DNA of 64,000 nucleotides from Legionella saoudiensis (GTDB lineage: Bacteria; Pseudomonadota; Gammaproteobacteria; Legionellales; Legionellaceae). The notes under the pieces are model-generated. The model made no database searches, was not told where the DNA came from, and saw only the letters and a list, made by a program, of their open reading frames with translations. The translations under genes and the position numbers were made by a program. Below are positions 1 through 9,307 of this stretch, piece after piece. The number at the start of each line of letters is the position of its first letter. Position 1 is the first letter of the stretch. Location of the stretch: NCBI RefSeq assembly GCF_001465875.1, contig NZ_LN901321.1, forward strand, positions 280,689-344,688, given 5' to 3'.

Positions 1-2
1 AC

Positions 3-815
3 CATATAATTGAAGATCGAGTTGAAAAAATTTCATTAGAGTCAACATTAACTGATGAACAAAAAAAACATTTAATGGCTCGTTGGGATAAATTTGGCAG
101 ATTAGATGCAGTTTGCCCATCTTGTGGCATCAACTTAGTTAAGTTTCCTAAAAGAAAAATTAAATGTAAAAGTTGCAAAAAAAATATAAACAGAGGAAAA
201 AACTATTTTAGCGGTGATTATCTTTTATATGATGACAAAAATGAGAAGCTATATGTAGAGTTATTATGGTTGTCAAATGGGACTTGGAAAAATTGGTTTG
301 AGAGTTTTGATGAAATTGAAAAATTTAAAGAAAAATTAGCAGAAGCTTATAAATATAAGGGCAATGTGGAAAATATTCCTTTAAATGATGCTATATGGGG
401 AAAAATTCAAAAAAAATTAGTCGAGCTATCTTCTCAAGGTGACTGGAATGGGTATAAATGGTTGCTTGAGTCAGGGATTCGGTTTTTAAATGATGAAAAT
501 AATACAGCAGCAGCTTTGCCGTTAATTTATCAGTTTATTTACCTCTCATATATTGTGGATCATTCTTATGAATCTGAATACGATAGCTTGGTATTGTTTC
601 CAAAACAAATGAGCACGGGAGGTGTTAGTTTGTTAATGACAATGGTCGAGGACACACCTGATTTTGATGAAAAATATTTGAATTTTATAAAGACCACAGC
701 ATTACCTAGTATATTCAAAAAAGATATTATGGAGTCACTGAATCAATATAAAATTCAGAGTGGAGCATTTGTAAAAGAGTACAATGAGCGGATGCAGAGA
801 GAAACTAAGTTGTAG
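3..815 (+). CDS. Zinc-ribbon protein of unknown function, 5' end outside window
   Basis: The reading frame is open from the first complete codon of the window, and the residues before the first internal ATG (75) are plausible protein, so this is probably the C-terminal part of a longer gene. Just after that Met are two CxxC pairs (CPSC and CKSC, about 14 residues apart), a typical zinc ribbon. The rest is acidic/lysine-rich and looks soluble, with no membrane segment. It is convergent with the primase-like gene and separated from it by an inverted repeat. I do not recognise the family. Its place next to conjugation genes suggests ICE cargo or an accessory transfer gene, but that is inference. 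Confidence 0.7.
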   Translation, partial: HIIEDRVEKISLESTLTDEQKKHLMARWDKFGRLDAVCPSCGINLVKFPKRKIKCKSCKKNINRGKNYFSGDYLLYDDKNEKLYVELLWLSNGTWKNWFESFDEIEKFKEKLAEAYKYKGNVENIPLNDAIWGKIQKKLVELSSQGDWNGYKWLLESGIRFLNDENNTAAALPLIYQFIYLSYIVDHSYESEYDSLVLFPKQMSTGGVSLLMTMVEDTPDFDEKYLNFIKTTALPSIFKKDIMESLNQYKIQSGAFVKEYNERMQRETKL

Positions 816-864
816 AATAAATTAAGAAGCATAAAAGGCTATAGATTTTTCAATGGAATTTTTA

Positions 865-895
865 TGGCGACAATTGAACGCAAAAATTGTCGCCA
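865..895. terminator. Inverted repeat between convergent genes, possible terminator
   Basis: A perfect 11-bp inverted repeat (TGGCGACAATT and its complement) with a 9-nt loop sits between the stop codons of two convergent genes. There is no clear T-run on either side, so intrinsic termination is plausible but not certain. Confidence 0.5.
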
Positions 896-907
896 ATAAA
901 ATTGAGT

Positions 908-3094
908 CTATGTAATACGAACTACATTACCCTTTTGTGATAATCTCAGGTTGTTATATCGCTTAGCGATTCTATCAACCTTTGGTTTTATCTGCCGTTT
1001 TACCCCTTCAATGCCTAGCATGCTTCTGTTTGCCAAATCATTAAAATCGGTGAATTGGCCGGGGTTTAATGACTGTTCGTCTGGTGCAAAAGTTGGGATA
1101 ATAATGAAGCCATTGACTGCATCTGCTGCTTCGCCTCCTTTTTCCTTTCCAGGATTGATGCCTTGAGTTAATTCAAGGTGTTTGTCATCGTCTGTGGCCA
1201 CAATGATTGGGGTATGAGGATATTTTTCATGTAGCGCTTTCGCCACAGACTTGAGGTTTCCAGCATCAAACGCTGAAACGACAGCCGGCAGCTCGGTTGC
1301 CTCTTGTATCGTTGCAGCGGTGGCATAACCCTCCGTTATCAGAATAACGGGTACATCTGCAAGTTTGTCGATACCGCCCAATACATGAAAACAACCTTCT
1401 TTTCTTGAGTCTTTTGCAAAGCGCTTCGTTCCATCTTCGGCAATATACTGAACAGTCCAAAGTGTTCCTTCGCAATCTATTGCTGGAATGCAGGTTAATT
1501 TTTTTTCTTCATCTGTATATACGCCAGAATGAACCTGAATACCTTTGGCCTGCATATAAGGCGTGGATTCCACAACCTCTGTCATCATGGATAATTTTTG
1601 CTTGAGTCTTATTGCAGTTCTCTTTTGTTTGGCTTCAAGCTCATGTTGACAAGTTTGTCGATGTTCAAGTGCTTCTGCCTTAAGCGATGCCTTCTTTTCA
1701 TCAGTTAAAATGTAACCCTTACATTTCCAGTTAAGCTCAGCTCCGGTTCGATTGTTTTTAATATATCCTGCTGGAATACCATCTAAATGGGCTACATAAA
1801 ATCCTGCCTTCTCACCATTTTTATCGCCCTCCGTGGGGATACGATGAGGTTTCCCATCCATGATCGGATGCTCGCCTGAAACAATTGCACCAAGGCTTAT
1901 CAAAGCAGCTTTAAATTCATCTACAGGCAGAAGCACTTTATCTTGAGATGATTCCTGACGTTCAGGAAGCCAGGCTTTGATTTTCTCAACAGAAACACCA
2001 GGGTTTGCATACCAACATTTTTGCACTTTATCCCAGGTAATACCCGGTGTTCCATCGGGGAGTTTTCCGATGGTGGATTTGGCAATCTCTTTTTGTCTGT
2101 AGGGAACGCTTAACCAGACTTTTTCAGAAGTGGTTTTTTCAGATGTCATAAAGACTTCCTCTTTGAGTTGCTCATCCTTGATTTCAATAAGTTCTGACTG
2201 TTGAATGTCTTGAGTTTGCTCTAACGCATACAGGTGATTCACTATTTTCTCTGCATCTGCGGATGCTCTGAATATTTCTAATGGCTCGTCTTCCAAAACA
2301 CGAATCCATGATTTGATGTAGGCAGTGTGTTGAGAAGGGTCATGACCTATACCAAGCTCAGCACCTAAAAGCATGCTTGCAATTTCTGCTCTCAATTCTT
2401 CTTTGGCATAAGCATCTGAACCAAAGGGGTGGCCTAAATCTCTATCCAGTCTTGAAGGATGACCGCTCCAATGCCCTAGTTCATGCAGGGCAGTAGCATA
2501 GTAGTTCGCTGCGGATTTAAATTGGTCTTTCGGTGGAAGATGGATACTATCTGTCGATAATCTATAAAAGGCTCTGTCAGCCTCAGAATGAATAATGGTA
2601 GCACTGGAGTTATGCAATAGTTTTTCTGCTCTTTCAATTAAGGACCAGTCCGGCTCTTTTGCAATGAGTTCAGGCATATTATCAATTTGCGAGGCATGGA
2701 ATACCGTTGCATAAAACACCTTGGGTCGTTCAAGATTCACCTGCACTTTTAATGGATTACCTTGTGCATTAAGTACAGGGTTACCAGCATCATCGTGTTT
2801 GGTTTGTTCTTCATGAAATTTCCAATATTGGATTGTGGTACCTTTTTCTCCCTTGCGAACTTGCGCACCCATACTTTGTGCTTGTTTGTAGGTTAACCAA
2901 CGGTTGTCATCACTTTGGTTCAGCATTAAATACAATGCATTAATTCCTCGATAACGCTTTCCTGTGATCGGATTATATGGAATTTGACCATTGCCTATGC
3001 CTGGCTCCCATGGTTTCAACCAGGGAGCGGTTCCTGCTTTGAGGCTTTCAATAATTTGATTGGCAACGACTTGATGATAAGGCATTTTAGTCAT
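908..3094 (-). CDS. ArdC-type / TOPRIM primase-like conjugation protein (TraC-like)
   Basis: 728 residues in three parts. The N-terminal third is an ArdC-like single-strand DNA-binding domain (motifs near PWLKPWE and YRGINALYL). A zincin-like HELGH motif follows (ALHELGHWSGHPSRL). The C-terminal third is a TOPRIM domain with the invariant ITEG and a later acidic ATDDD. In related elements such proteins enter the recipient with the transferred strand and protect or prime it. The start at 3094 is chosen because GGAGG lies 7 nt upstream; longer versions would run further into the preceding gene. It overlaps the 54-codon gene by 8 nt and is the last gene of the transfer operon in the window. The domains are clear; the role in transfer is inferred from RP4 TraC and ArdC relatives. 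Confidence 0.85.
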   Translation of the reverse strand: MTKMPYHQVVANQIIESLKAGTAPWLKPWEPGIGNGQIPYNPITGKRYRGINALYLMLNQSDDNRWLTYKQAQSMGAQVRKGEKGTTIQYWKFHEEQTKHDDAGNPVLNAQGNPLKVQVNLERPKVFYATVFHASQIDNMPELIAKEPDWSLIERAEKLLHNSSATIIHSEADRAFYRLSTDSIHLPPKDQFKSAANYYATALHELGHWSGHPSRLDRDLGHPFGSDAYAKEELRAEIASMLLGAELGIGHDPSQHTAYIKSWIRVLEDEPLEIFRASADAEKIVNHLYALEQTQDIQQSELIEIKDEQLKEEVFMTSEKTTSEKVWLSVPYRQKEIAKSTIGKLPDGTPGITWDKVQKCWYANPGVSVEKIKAWLPERQESSQDKVLLPVDEFKAALISLGAIVSGEHPIMDGKPHRIPTEGDKNGEKAGFYVAHLDGIPAGYIKNNRTGAELNWKCKGYILTDEKKASLKAEALEHRQTCQHELEAKQKRTAIRLKQKLSMMTEVVESTPYMQAKGIQVHSGVYTDEEKKLTCIPAIDCEGTLWTVQYIAEDGTKRFAKDSRKEGCFHVLGGIDKLADVPVILITEGYATAATIQEATELPAVVSAFDAGNLKSVAKALHEKYPHTPIIVATDDDKHLELTQGINPGKEKGGEAADAVNGFIIIPTFAPDEQSLNPGQFTDFNDLANRSMLGIEGVKRQIKPKVDRIAKRYNNLRLSQKGNVVRIT

Positions 3095-3251
3095 AAATAG
3101 CCTCCATCGCATCTTCTTCATTGAGTGCATCTTCAACAAAAGCTCCCATTATGTCAGCTTCTATCGGGCTGACTTCGACAAGAAAGCCAGGGATTACTAA
3201 ATCTTCGAATTTTTCTGAAATCACATCCACTAACTCGGTTTCGTGACTCAT
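3087..3251 (-). CDS. Small acidic conjugation protein (54 aa), unknown
   Basis: A 54-codon frame that fills the space between traF and the primase-like gene. Its ATG overlaps the traF stop codon (ATGA), its own stop lies inside the first codons of the primase-like gene, and a GGGAG motif stands upstream of the start. This double coupling argues that it is translated. The product begins MSHETELVDVI, is strongly acidic and has no membrane segment. Small genes occupy the same slot (traE/traD) in RP4-type regions, but I cannot assign a homologue. Confidence 0.7.
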   Translation of the reverse strand: MSHETELVDVISEKFEDLVIPGFLVEVSPIEADIMGAFVEDALNEEDAMEAIYD

Positions 3252-3793
3252 GTGGTTTTCTCCCGTTTATTAATTACCCATATGGGTATGATCATTCCCT
3301 TGATTTGTCTTGTGTGAACAAGACCATAATATCTACCATCGAATGACCATTCGCTTTGACTGGTCATGGTCATCACTTCATTTACTTTAAGCGGATAATC
3401 TAAGATCCTCCATTGAGGTAATGTTCGGTTAATTCCATCCTTTAACTTTGGTTTTGAAAAGGGAAGCAACGTTTGATTTATCAAGACCCCTTCAGGTGTC
3501 ACAGAGAGAATATCGCCAGATACAGCAACCACTTTTTTCATTAAATAACCATATCCACCACAATTAAGACCATGGTCTATATAGCCTCTGCTCTTGGCTA
3601 ACCTAAACGACTCCCTGTCATCAGGACAAAAAATCACATAAGCATTTTTGAGGGATTCCGCACTGGTGATGCGATATAAACCTATAGGTATGGATTCAGT
3701 CAGGTTTATCCTAAAACCCATGGCATGGAACAGTGCGCCTAAAGTAATAAGACTCATCAAGAAAATAGCGATGAAGACGGACAATTTTTTCAT
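3248..3793 (-). CDS. traF: TraF-type conjugal transfer signal peptidase
   Basis: 181 residues with one N-terminal membrane segment, then a peptidase S26 (signal peptidase-like) domain. The TESIPIGLYRI motif carries the catalytic Ser, and KKVVAVSGD matches the region of the general-base Lys. In RP4, TraF matures and cyclises the TrbC pilin, so this protein should act on the trbC product encoded about 10 kb upstream. The start overlaps the traG stop by 4 nt, and its own stop overlaps the following small gene. Confidence 0.9.
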   Translation of the reverse strand: MKKLSVFIAIFLMSLITLGALFHAMGFRINLTESIPIGLYRITSAESLKNAYVIFCPDDRESFRLAKSRGYIDHGLNCGGYGYLMKKVVAVSGDILSVTPEGVLINQTLLPFSKPKLKDGINRTLPQWRILDYPLKVNEVMTMTSQSEWSFDGRYYGLVHTRQIKGMIIPIWVINKREKTT

Positions 3794-5679
3794 AACTTGA
3801 TGATCTCATCTTTACTTAAACGAGTACGTAAAATATCTGAGTGTACTGGTGCCTCGACAGATGCTCTGGCTAAGAAAATCGGATCGTTAAAATAAAGCGG
3901 CTGTTTCCCATAAATCGCAGGAAAACCAGCAACATAAACCACCATATCTCCCGCCTCACGTATCAAACCATCGGCATCTTTTTTCGGTCCTGGCATACGT
4001 AAACATTCATCAACGGTTAAAAGAGGTCTCGATATTTCCTGAACGGTTTTTGATATTTGATTTAAGAACGTAGAAAAGCGTTTTCCACTGGTGGTGATAT
4101 GTTCTTTAACAATAGTTGTTTGACCTGTCAGCTTGGAAAGATGTTCTGCGGTTTCAACCCTGTTGGGTGGATAAGCATTTTGGATATGGCAATTCGAAGT
4201 GATGGTTTCATCAGGACCATAGCCGCGTTCACGACTTTTAAGCTGATTAATGTCCTGACAAATTAAGTAAAACTTTAAACCATAGCCAGCAACAAAAGCT
4301 AATGACTCTTGTAGAATGTCGAGTTTTCCAAGACTTGGAAATTCATCGATCATGCAAAGCAGTCGATGCTTATACGTTTTTTTCGTTCTGACATAGGATA
4401 AGCCTTTATCATCCGATACACGCTCAAACTCCATTTTGTCAGCTAATAACCTCACTATCATATTAATCATGACTCGAACCAGAGGTTGAAGCCTTGCTTT
4501 GTCATTGGGTTGAGTAACGATATATAGGCTCACAGGACATTCATGATTCATTAAATCGCGGATGCAAAAATCAGAGGCCGAGACATTATGTGCTACCACT
4601 GGATCGCGGTATAACGCCAGATAAGATTTTAAAGTGGATAATACGGAACCTGCTTCTTCCTCGGGCCGGTCTATCATGTCACGGGCAGAGGCTGAAATCA
4701 CAGGATGGGTTTTGCCCTCGATATGGGGGTATTGAGTCATTTCAATGAGCAAGTCGGCAATATTAATATTAGGATCAACCAGCATACGGTCAATGTTGGG
4801 AAATGTGGCGGGTTCCCCCTGGTTGTTGAGTTTGTAAATCGCATGCAGAACAAAACCCACCAAAAGGGCTTGTGAGGTTTTCTGCCAGTGGGTTTCAAGT
4901 CCTTTACCATCAGGATCCACTACAAGTGTTGCCAAATTTTGTACGTCACCCACCTCTGATTCCGTACCGACTCTAATTTCATCAAGCGGATTCCAACGGG
5001 CTGAACCAGTTAATGTTGCTGGTTCAAAGCGAATCACTTTATTGTTGGCATGCTTTTGTCTCCAGCCGGAGGTCATTGCCCAAAGCTCACCTTTTAAATC
5101 GGTAATGACACAGGAGTGCTTCCACGATAAAAGGGTTGGAATCACAAGACCAACACCCTTTCCCGAGCGCGTTGGCGCATAAGTTAAAACATGCTCAGGA
5201 CCATTATGGCGCAAATAGTGAATCTCTCCCTGCTTGTCTTCAATAGCCCCAACATAAACACCTTCCTCTTGGGAAAGCAAACCAGCATCGTTTAAATCAT
5301 CCCTATTCGCCCATCGAGCTGAACCGTGAAGGTATTCGCTGATGTTTTCTGTTTTTAAATGGCGACTCGCGAACATCAGCATCATTAAAAAAAGACAGTT
5401 ACTCATCACCACCATGCCAAATGCGGCATTAAAATATTCGGGATGGTAATGATGATAGTTCATGTTCCACCAGAGCAGATTCCAGGGTAGATAAACATGC
5501 GCAAATGAAAAGCCTAAACTATTGTGATAATGAAACTTATAAGCCACATATTGTGTGCCAATTTCTAGACTGATTAAAAACCCCAGAATAATCATTCCAA
5601 TGAGTCGTATGGTTTTCTTTTTATCCTGTTTTTTCCTTACCTGTGGGCCAATAGATTTATTAGGCTTATTCAGATTCAT
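3790..5679 (-). CDS. traG: Type IV coupling protein TraG/VirD4
   Basis: 629 residues. Two N-terminal membrane segments are followed by a hexameric ATPase domain with Walker A (APTRSGKGVG) and Walker B (LLCMIDEFPSLGKLD). Coupling proteins link the relaxosome to the secretion channel at the inner membrane. The gene lies directly after trbL with an ATGA overlap and before traF. The length is normal for the TraG family. Confidence 0.95.
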   Translation of the reverse strand: MNLNKPNKSIGPQVRKKQDKKKTIRLIGMIILGFLISLEIGTQYVAYKFHYHNSLGFSFAHVYLPWNLLWWNMNYHHYHPEYFNAAFGMVVMSNCLFLMMLMFASRHLKTENISEYLHGSARWANRDDLNDAGLLSQEEGVYVGAIEDKQGEIHYLRHNGPEHVLTYAPTRSGKGVGLVIPTLLSWKHSCVITDLKGELWAMTSGWRQKHANNKVIRFEPATLTGSARWNPLDEIRVGTESEVGDVQNLATLVVDPDGKGLETHWQKTSQALLVGFVLHAIYKLNNQGEPATFPNIDRMLVDPNINIADLLIEMTQYPHIEGKTHPVISASARDMIDRPEEEAGSVLSTLKSYLALYRDPVVAHNVSASDFCIRDLMNHECPVSLYIVTQPNDKARLQPLVRVMINMIVRLLADKMEFERVSDDKGLSYVRTKKTYKHRLLCMIDEFPSLGKLDILQESLAFVAGYGLKFYLICQDINQLKSRERGYGPDETITSNCHIQNAYPPNRVETAEHLSKLTGQTTIVKEHITTSGKRFSTFLNQISKTVQEISRPLLTVDECLRMPGPKKDADGLIREAGDMVVYVAGFPAIYGKQPLYFNDPIFLARASVEAPVHSDILRTRLSKDEIIKL

Positions 5680-7061
5680 AGGCTGTCTCCGGAAGCTTTG
5701 CGATTGACAAAATGGCTGACTTCATCGTCATTCTCTCCAGAACTAAAACTTCCTTCTGGGATACCTATCGACGTAATGTTTTGAAATGCTGAGTCCTGCT
5801 GTTCCGATGTTGATAAATCGTTTTGTGAATCCACTCGTTGATGAATTGCATCAGCAATTTTACCACCTGTAGTTTCGGCCACTGTTGCAGCTATTGCTTC
5901 CTTCATAGTGCTTGCCTTTTCACGAGCTACATCAAATGCTCCAGTGGCCAAATGTGACCCGAATGAACCTGTAAATTTGGAGGCCTGTCCCATGGCTTGG
6001 GCCAAACTACCGGTTTTGGAACTTACATTGCCCTCTGACGCAGAACCTAAAGTACCAGCGCCCATACTTTGGGAGGCTGCTTTGAACGCAGAATGAAGAG
6101 CTGATAAGCCTCCTGCACTCTGAGCACCGATAGCTCCTGCGCTGCTTGCTAAAGCGGCTCCTGCAACACCGGCAGCACCTATAGCACTACCCAGGCCAAG
6201 ACCCCCACCACCTGAGCCTCCACCAGATACAATGCTGGCAAGAACAGGGGGGATTTTATTAATCAATATCAGCAAAAGAATGGATACAACGAGCATCACA
6301 AACATTTCTTTTAAGAGAATGTCCTTTGCCATAGCGGCATAATATTGATCGACAAAAGACTTACCGATACCTATAATCAAAATCATGGCAAATGCCTGTA
6401 ATGCAATACCAAGCACTGTTTTGTAGTATTGAATCGCGATATCCTGAGTCCATCTCCCACCACCAAAACCTAACAAGATGATTCCGCCATAGGTTAAAAT
6501 CCAGGCGGTAATCAGAATAATTAGCATGTTAATACTGACCAGTGCCAAAACGACCAAAATCACCCCTGCAACGATCAATCCCACCGTAGTTGCCGCAGGG
6601 GACCATAGAGACGAGTTATCAATTGCTTTTGAGACAATATCAAAACCTACGTCAATAATGTCAGAGGGAGAAATGTGCGTATCAATTCCGGAAGCCTTAG
6701 CTGCGAGTTGTCGCATGGAATCGATGATTGCAGTTGCAATGGCTGATCCATTATCTAAAATCCAATAGAAAAAACCGACAACCACTAAAAATCGAACCGT
6801 TTCAGCCATAAACTCCTGAATATCTGCTCTTCGTAATGACATAAGCCCATAGGTCCATACCATGCTAATTAATGCCAGAGACCAGAAGAGGTATCGAGCA
6901 TAACTTAATATGGTTTGGCTCCATGTAGAGGCTGTACTGGAAAACCGATACAGAATATTATCCAGCAAATCCCTGCTGTCCATGCTGCCTTGTGCATGAG
7001 CCGACACGGAAAACCCAATTAAAAGGAATACGATTAAATAAGTGAGTGTCTTTTTTTTCAT
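5676..7061 (-). CDS. trbL: TrbL (VirB6-like) inner-membrane channel protein
   Basis: 461 residues. A signal peptide (ending near SAHAQG) precedes about six hydrophobic segments, then a long Ala/Gly/Ser-rich C-terminal region (residues about 280-400). This layout is typical of TrbL/VirB6 proteins, which form the polytopic inner-membrane core of the type IV secretion system. It is separated from trbK by 4 nt and overlaps traG by 4 nt. Confidence 0.92.
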   Translation of the reverse strand: MKKKTLTYLIVFLLIGFSVSAHAQGSMDSRDLLDNILYRFSSTASTWSQTILSYARYLFWSLALISMVWTYGLMSLRRADIQEFMAETVRFLVVVGFFYWILDNGSAIATAIIDSMRQLAAKASGIDTHISPSDIIDVGFDIVSKAIDNSSLWSPAATTVGLIVAGVILVVLALVSINMLIILITAWILTYGGIILLGFGGGRWTQDIAIQYYKTVLGIALQAFAMILIIGIGKSFVDQYYAAMAKDILLKEMFVMLVVSILLLILINKIPPVLASIVSGGGSGGGGLGLGSAIGAAGVAGAALASSAGAIGAQSAGGLSALHSAFKAASQSMGAGTLGSASEGNVSSKTGSLAQAMGQASKFTGSFGSHLATGAFDVAREKASTMKEAIAATVAETTGGKIADAIHQRVDSQNDLSTSEQQDSAFQNITSIGIPEGSFSSGENDDEVSHFVNRKASGDSL

Positions 7062-7065
7062 AGGA

Positions 7066-7278
7066 TTACCACTTTATGCCTGAACTTTTGGAGTAACTTC
7101 CGCCTTTAAAACAAGCATCCGCTATGGCCTGCAGCTCATCGGCTGTTCTACCTTCTTTGGAGCTGTCGCAGGTTAACGATGCGAGATACTCAGCCTTTTT
7201 TCGTGCTTTCATTTCAGTGCTGTCACAGCCTATAAGCAGAAATGCTAAAAGTGCTACGGATAATCCTAATCGTTTCAT
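7066..7278 (-). CDS. trbK: TrbK-like small lipoprotein (entry exclusion position)
   Basis: 70 residues with a lipoprotein signal (hydrophobic stretch then LIGC). The protein is short, charged and ends in GSYSKSSGIKW. In RP4, TrbK sits between TrbJ and TrbL and blocks entry of related plasmids from the inner membrane. Position, size and lipobox support the same role. Its C-terminus closely resembles that of the neighbouring trbJ product, which is unusual. Function is inferred from position. Confidence 0.75.
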   Translation of the reverse strand: MKRLGLSVALLAFLLIGCDSTEMKARKKAEYLASLTCDSSKEGRTADELQAIADACFKGGSYSKSSGIKW

Positions 7279-7305
7279 TGTTGTCTTCCTCTTGTTATAA
7301 ATGAG

Positions 7306-8043
7306 TTACCATTTTTTACCTGAACTTTTATGGTAGCTGCCCGATCTAAAACGCTCATCAGCAGCGTTTTGTATGGCTTCTTTATTCGCGGCTGCTGCAT
7401 CTTTTGTGGTTTGTGCGCTTTGTTGTGCTAACAAAAGTCCTCTTATTTGAAGCAGTTGATGGGATTGTTCGCTTGCCAGTTGCGAGGCAGCCTGGAGTGC
7501 CTGTTTTTGTCCCTGGGCAGTTTGAGCCTGAGTTTGCAAGGTACGCAGTTTTACCGAATCATCTTTTAAACTTTGCTGCTGTTTATCAATTCCCTTGAGC
7601 ATGGCATCGTTAACCCGTTTTTGAGCAACTGAAGCTGAGATTTTACTTTGTCTTATTTTTTGGATTTCTTCGGGACTACACTGGTTACTGCCATTAAAGC
7701 AGGGGGTTTTTTGATAGTATTCCTGACTTTGATACCTATCCAGGTAACTCTGAAGGCTACCTGCTTCCTGTTTGTAATAATCAATCGTATCGGTCGATTC
7801 AAGCAGATTATCTATTACCCCATTGGCATTGTCCCACTGAAACGATGTAAGTGATCTGGTGTTGTCCAGCATGTTTTGATATTGCTGAATCTGGTTGTTG
7901 TATTGATCAACCTGAGTTTTATACTCTTTAATCTGATTCAGTAGCATTTTTCCATTTTGTACGTAATTGGGTAAATCAAACACGGGCATATTGGAGCAGG
8001 CATTAAATGTCCATAAATAAACAAACAGGATTCGAAGTTTCAT
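7306..8043 (-). CDS. trbJ: TrbJ (VirB5-like) pilus-tip/secretion protein
   Basis: 245 residues. The N-terminus is hydrophobic and reaches a Cys (WTFNACSNMP), which may be a signal or lipobox. The rest is almost entirely alpha-helical and Gln-rich with heptad-like patterns, as in TrbJ/VirB5. Two cysteines (CFNGSNQC) may form a disulfide. The ATG at 8043 is preferred over the GTG at 8046 by spacing from AGAGGA. The C-terminus GSYHKSSGKKW nearly duplicates that of TrbK. Confidence 0.85.
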   Translation of the reverse strand: MKLRILFVYLWTFNACSNMPVFDLPNYVQNGKMLLNQIKEYKTQVDQYNNQIQQYQNMLDNTRSLTSFQWDNANGVIDNLLESTDTIDYYKQEAGSLQSYLDRYQSQEYYQKTPCFNGSNQCSPEEIQKIRQSKISASVAQKRVNDAMLKGIDKQQQSLKDDSVKLRTLQTQAQTAQGQKQALQAASQLASEQSHQLLQIRGLLLAQQSAQTTKDAAAANKEAIQNAADERFRSGSYHKSSGKKW

Positions 8044-8061
8044 CACAGTTCCTCTTTTTTG

Positions 8062-9303
8062 TTATCTGAACTGCCGGTAGGGCTTTCTAAAAGTTAAATC
8101 TTTTACGACAATGATGTTGAATCGATAACCTGGACGAATGTTTAGAGTCGGTGCTACATTCAGATTTTTTGCCACCAGTTGCGACGTTACCTCACCCACC
8201 TGTTGTCCTAATGCCTGACTTAATACACTGCCCGCTGTAGGGGGGCTAAATCCATACTGATTGGACTGATTACTATTTTGACTGTAACTGATTCCCCCAA
8301 CGATACCGGACATCAAGAGGGCTGAACCATAAATTCGTAAGTAATGATTATTTACTTGATCACGAAAGCCTGCGAAACCTGCACTATCAGCTCCTGGCAT
8401 AGAGCCAATATCCAAAGATTTTCCATCTGGAAAAGTAAGGCGTTGCCAGGCTACCAGCACCGAACTCTGACCAAAGCTCACCTCACTGGAATAAAGGCCA
8501 AAAATCTTTGTACCTTGTGGGATTAAAAGATGTTGACCTGTCGCCGTATCATAAACGTTCTGGGATACTTGACCGATGATTTGTCCAGGCAGTTCAGAAG
8601 AAATACCGCTTACCATCACTCCAGGAATAACACTTCCGGCTCTTAACTCGTATCTACTGTTGGGATTCTCGAGTCGTGAATTTAAATGCCAGCGCATTTC
8701 ATCTTCCTCACCGCCCAAAGTTTGTGGCATGGGTCTAGCATTTTGTCGTCCCTCGAGCAGTTGAAGTTGCTCTTTAAAGGAACTGCCGCCATCGACATCG
8801 AATGGTGCAACAGAATTGGCTCTGTGTGTAGTCATACTTTCTCTGGTATTTAGGTGAGGATTATCAACCATAATTGATGTTTTTGCTTTGACCGCTTCTT
8901 CAAATGCTTGGGTTTTTTCCTGACGAATTCGTTCCAGCTCCGTATCGGATACATTTTGACTATCCATGTCTTGTTTTTGAAGGAAGTTTTGCTCCACAGG
9001 TAACTCAAGTACCGGCTCATGATTGATGATGAGTGCCTCAGGCATCACACCGGTTTTGTGATTCCCAACGATTTCATTGGCCAGATTTATGTTATTTTTC
9101 TTCTGTCCCGTGACTTTTATGACCTCTGGAGCTTGGTTTTGTGTATTGGCTCTCTTATGGGCAACAAACACGATTAACACGACAAAAAGGGTCAACACGC
9201 CAATGGCTATCACTAAAGGGAGGTTATTCACACGCTTGACTCCTGTTGCTTTGAGTTTTTGCGGTGAACTATTCGGTGATAATAAATCGATGTTTTGGTT
9301 CAT
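8062..9303 (-). CDS. trbI: TrbI (VirB10-like) envelope-spanning core protein
   Basis: 413 residues: a short cytoplasmic N-terminus, one membrane segment (LPLVIAIGVLTLFVVLIVF), a variable periplasmic linker, then a conserved C-terminal VirB10 beta-barrel domain (SVIPGVMVSGISSELPGQI, LIPQGTKIFGLY). It connects the inner-membrane ATPases to the outer-membrane pore. The start at 9303 has AAGGAG 8 nt upstream; an in-frame start 60 nt earlier would bury the gene deep in trbH and is not preferred. Confidence 0.93.
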   Translation of the reverse strand: MNQNIDLLSPNSSPQKLKATGVKRVNNLPLVIAIGVLTLFVVLIVFVAHKRANTQNQAPEVIKVTGQKKNNINLANEIVGNHKTGVMPEALIINHEPVLELPVEQNFLQKQDMDSQNVSDTELERIRQEKTQAFEEAVKAKTSIMVDNPHLNTRESMTTHRANSVAPFDVDGGSSFKEQLQLLEGRQNARPMPQTLGGEEDEMRWHLNSRLENPNSRYELRAGSVIPGVMVSGISSELPGQIIGQVSQNVYDTATGQHLLIPQGTKIFGLYSSEVSFGQSSVLVAWQRLTFPDGKSLDIGSMPGADSAGFAGFRDQVNNHYLRIYGSALLMSGIVGGISYSQNSNQSNQYGFSPPTAGSVLSQALGQQVGEVTSQLVAKNLNVAPTLNIRPGYRFNIIVVKDLTFRKPYRQFR

Positions 9304-9307
9304 TTTG

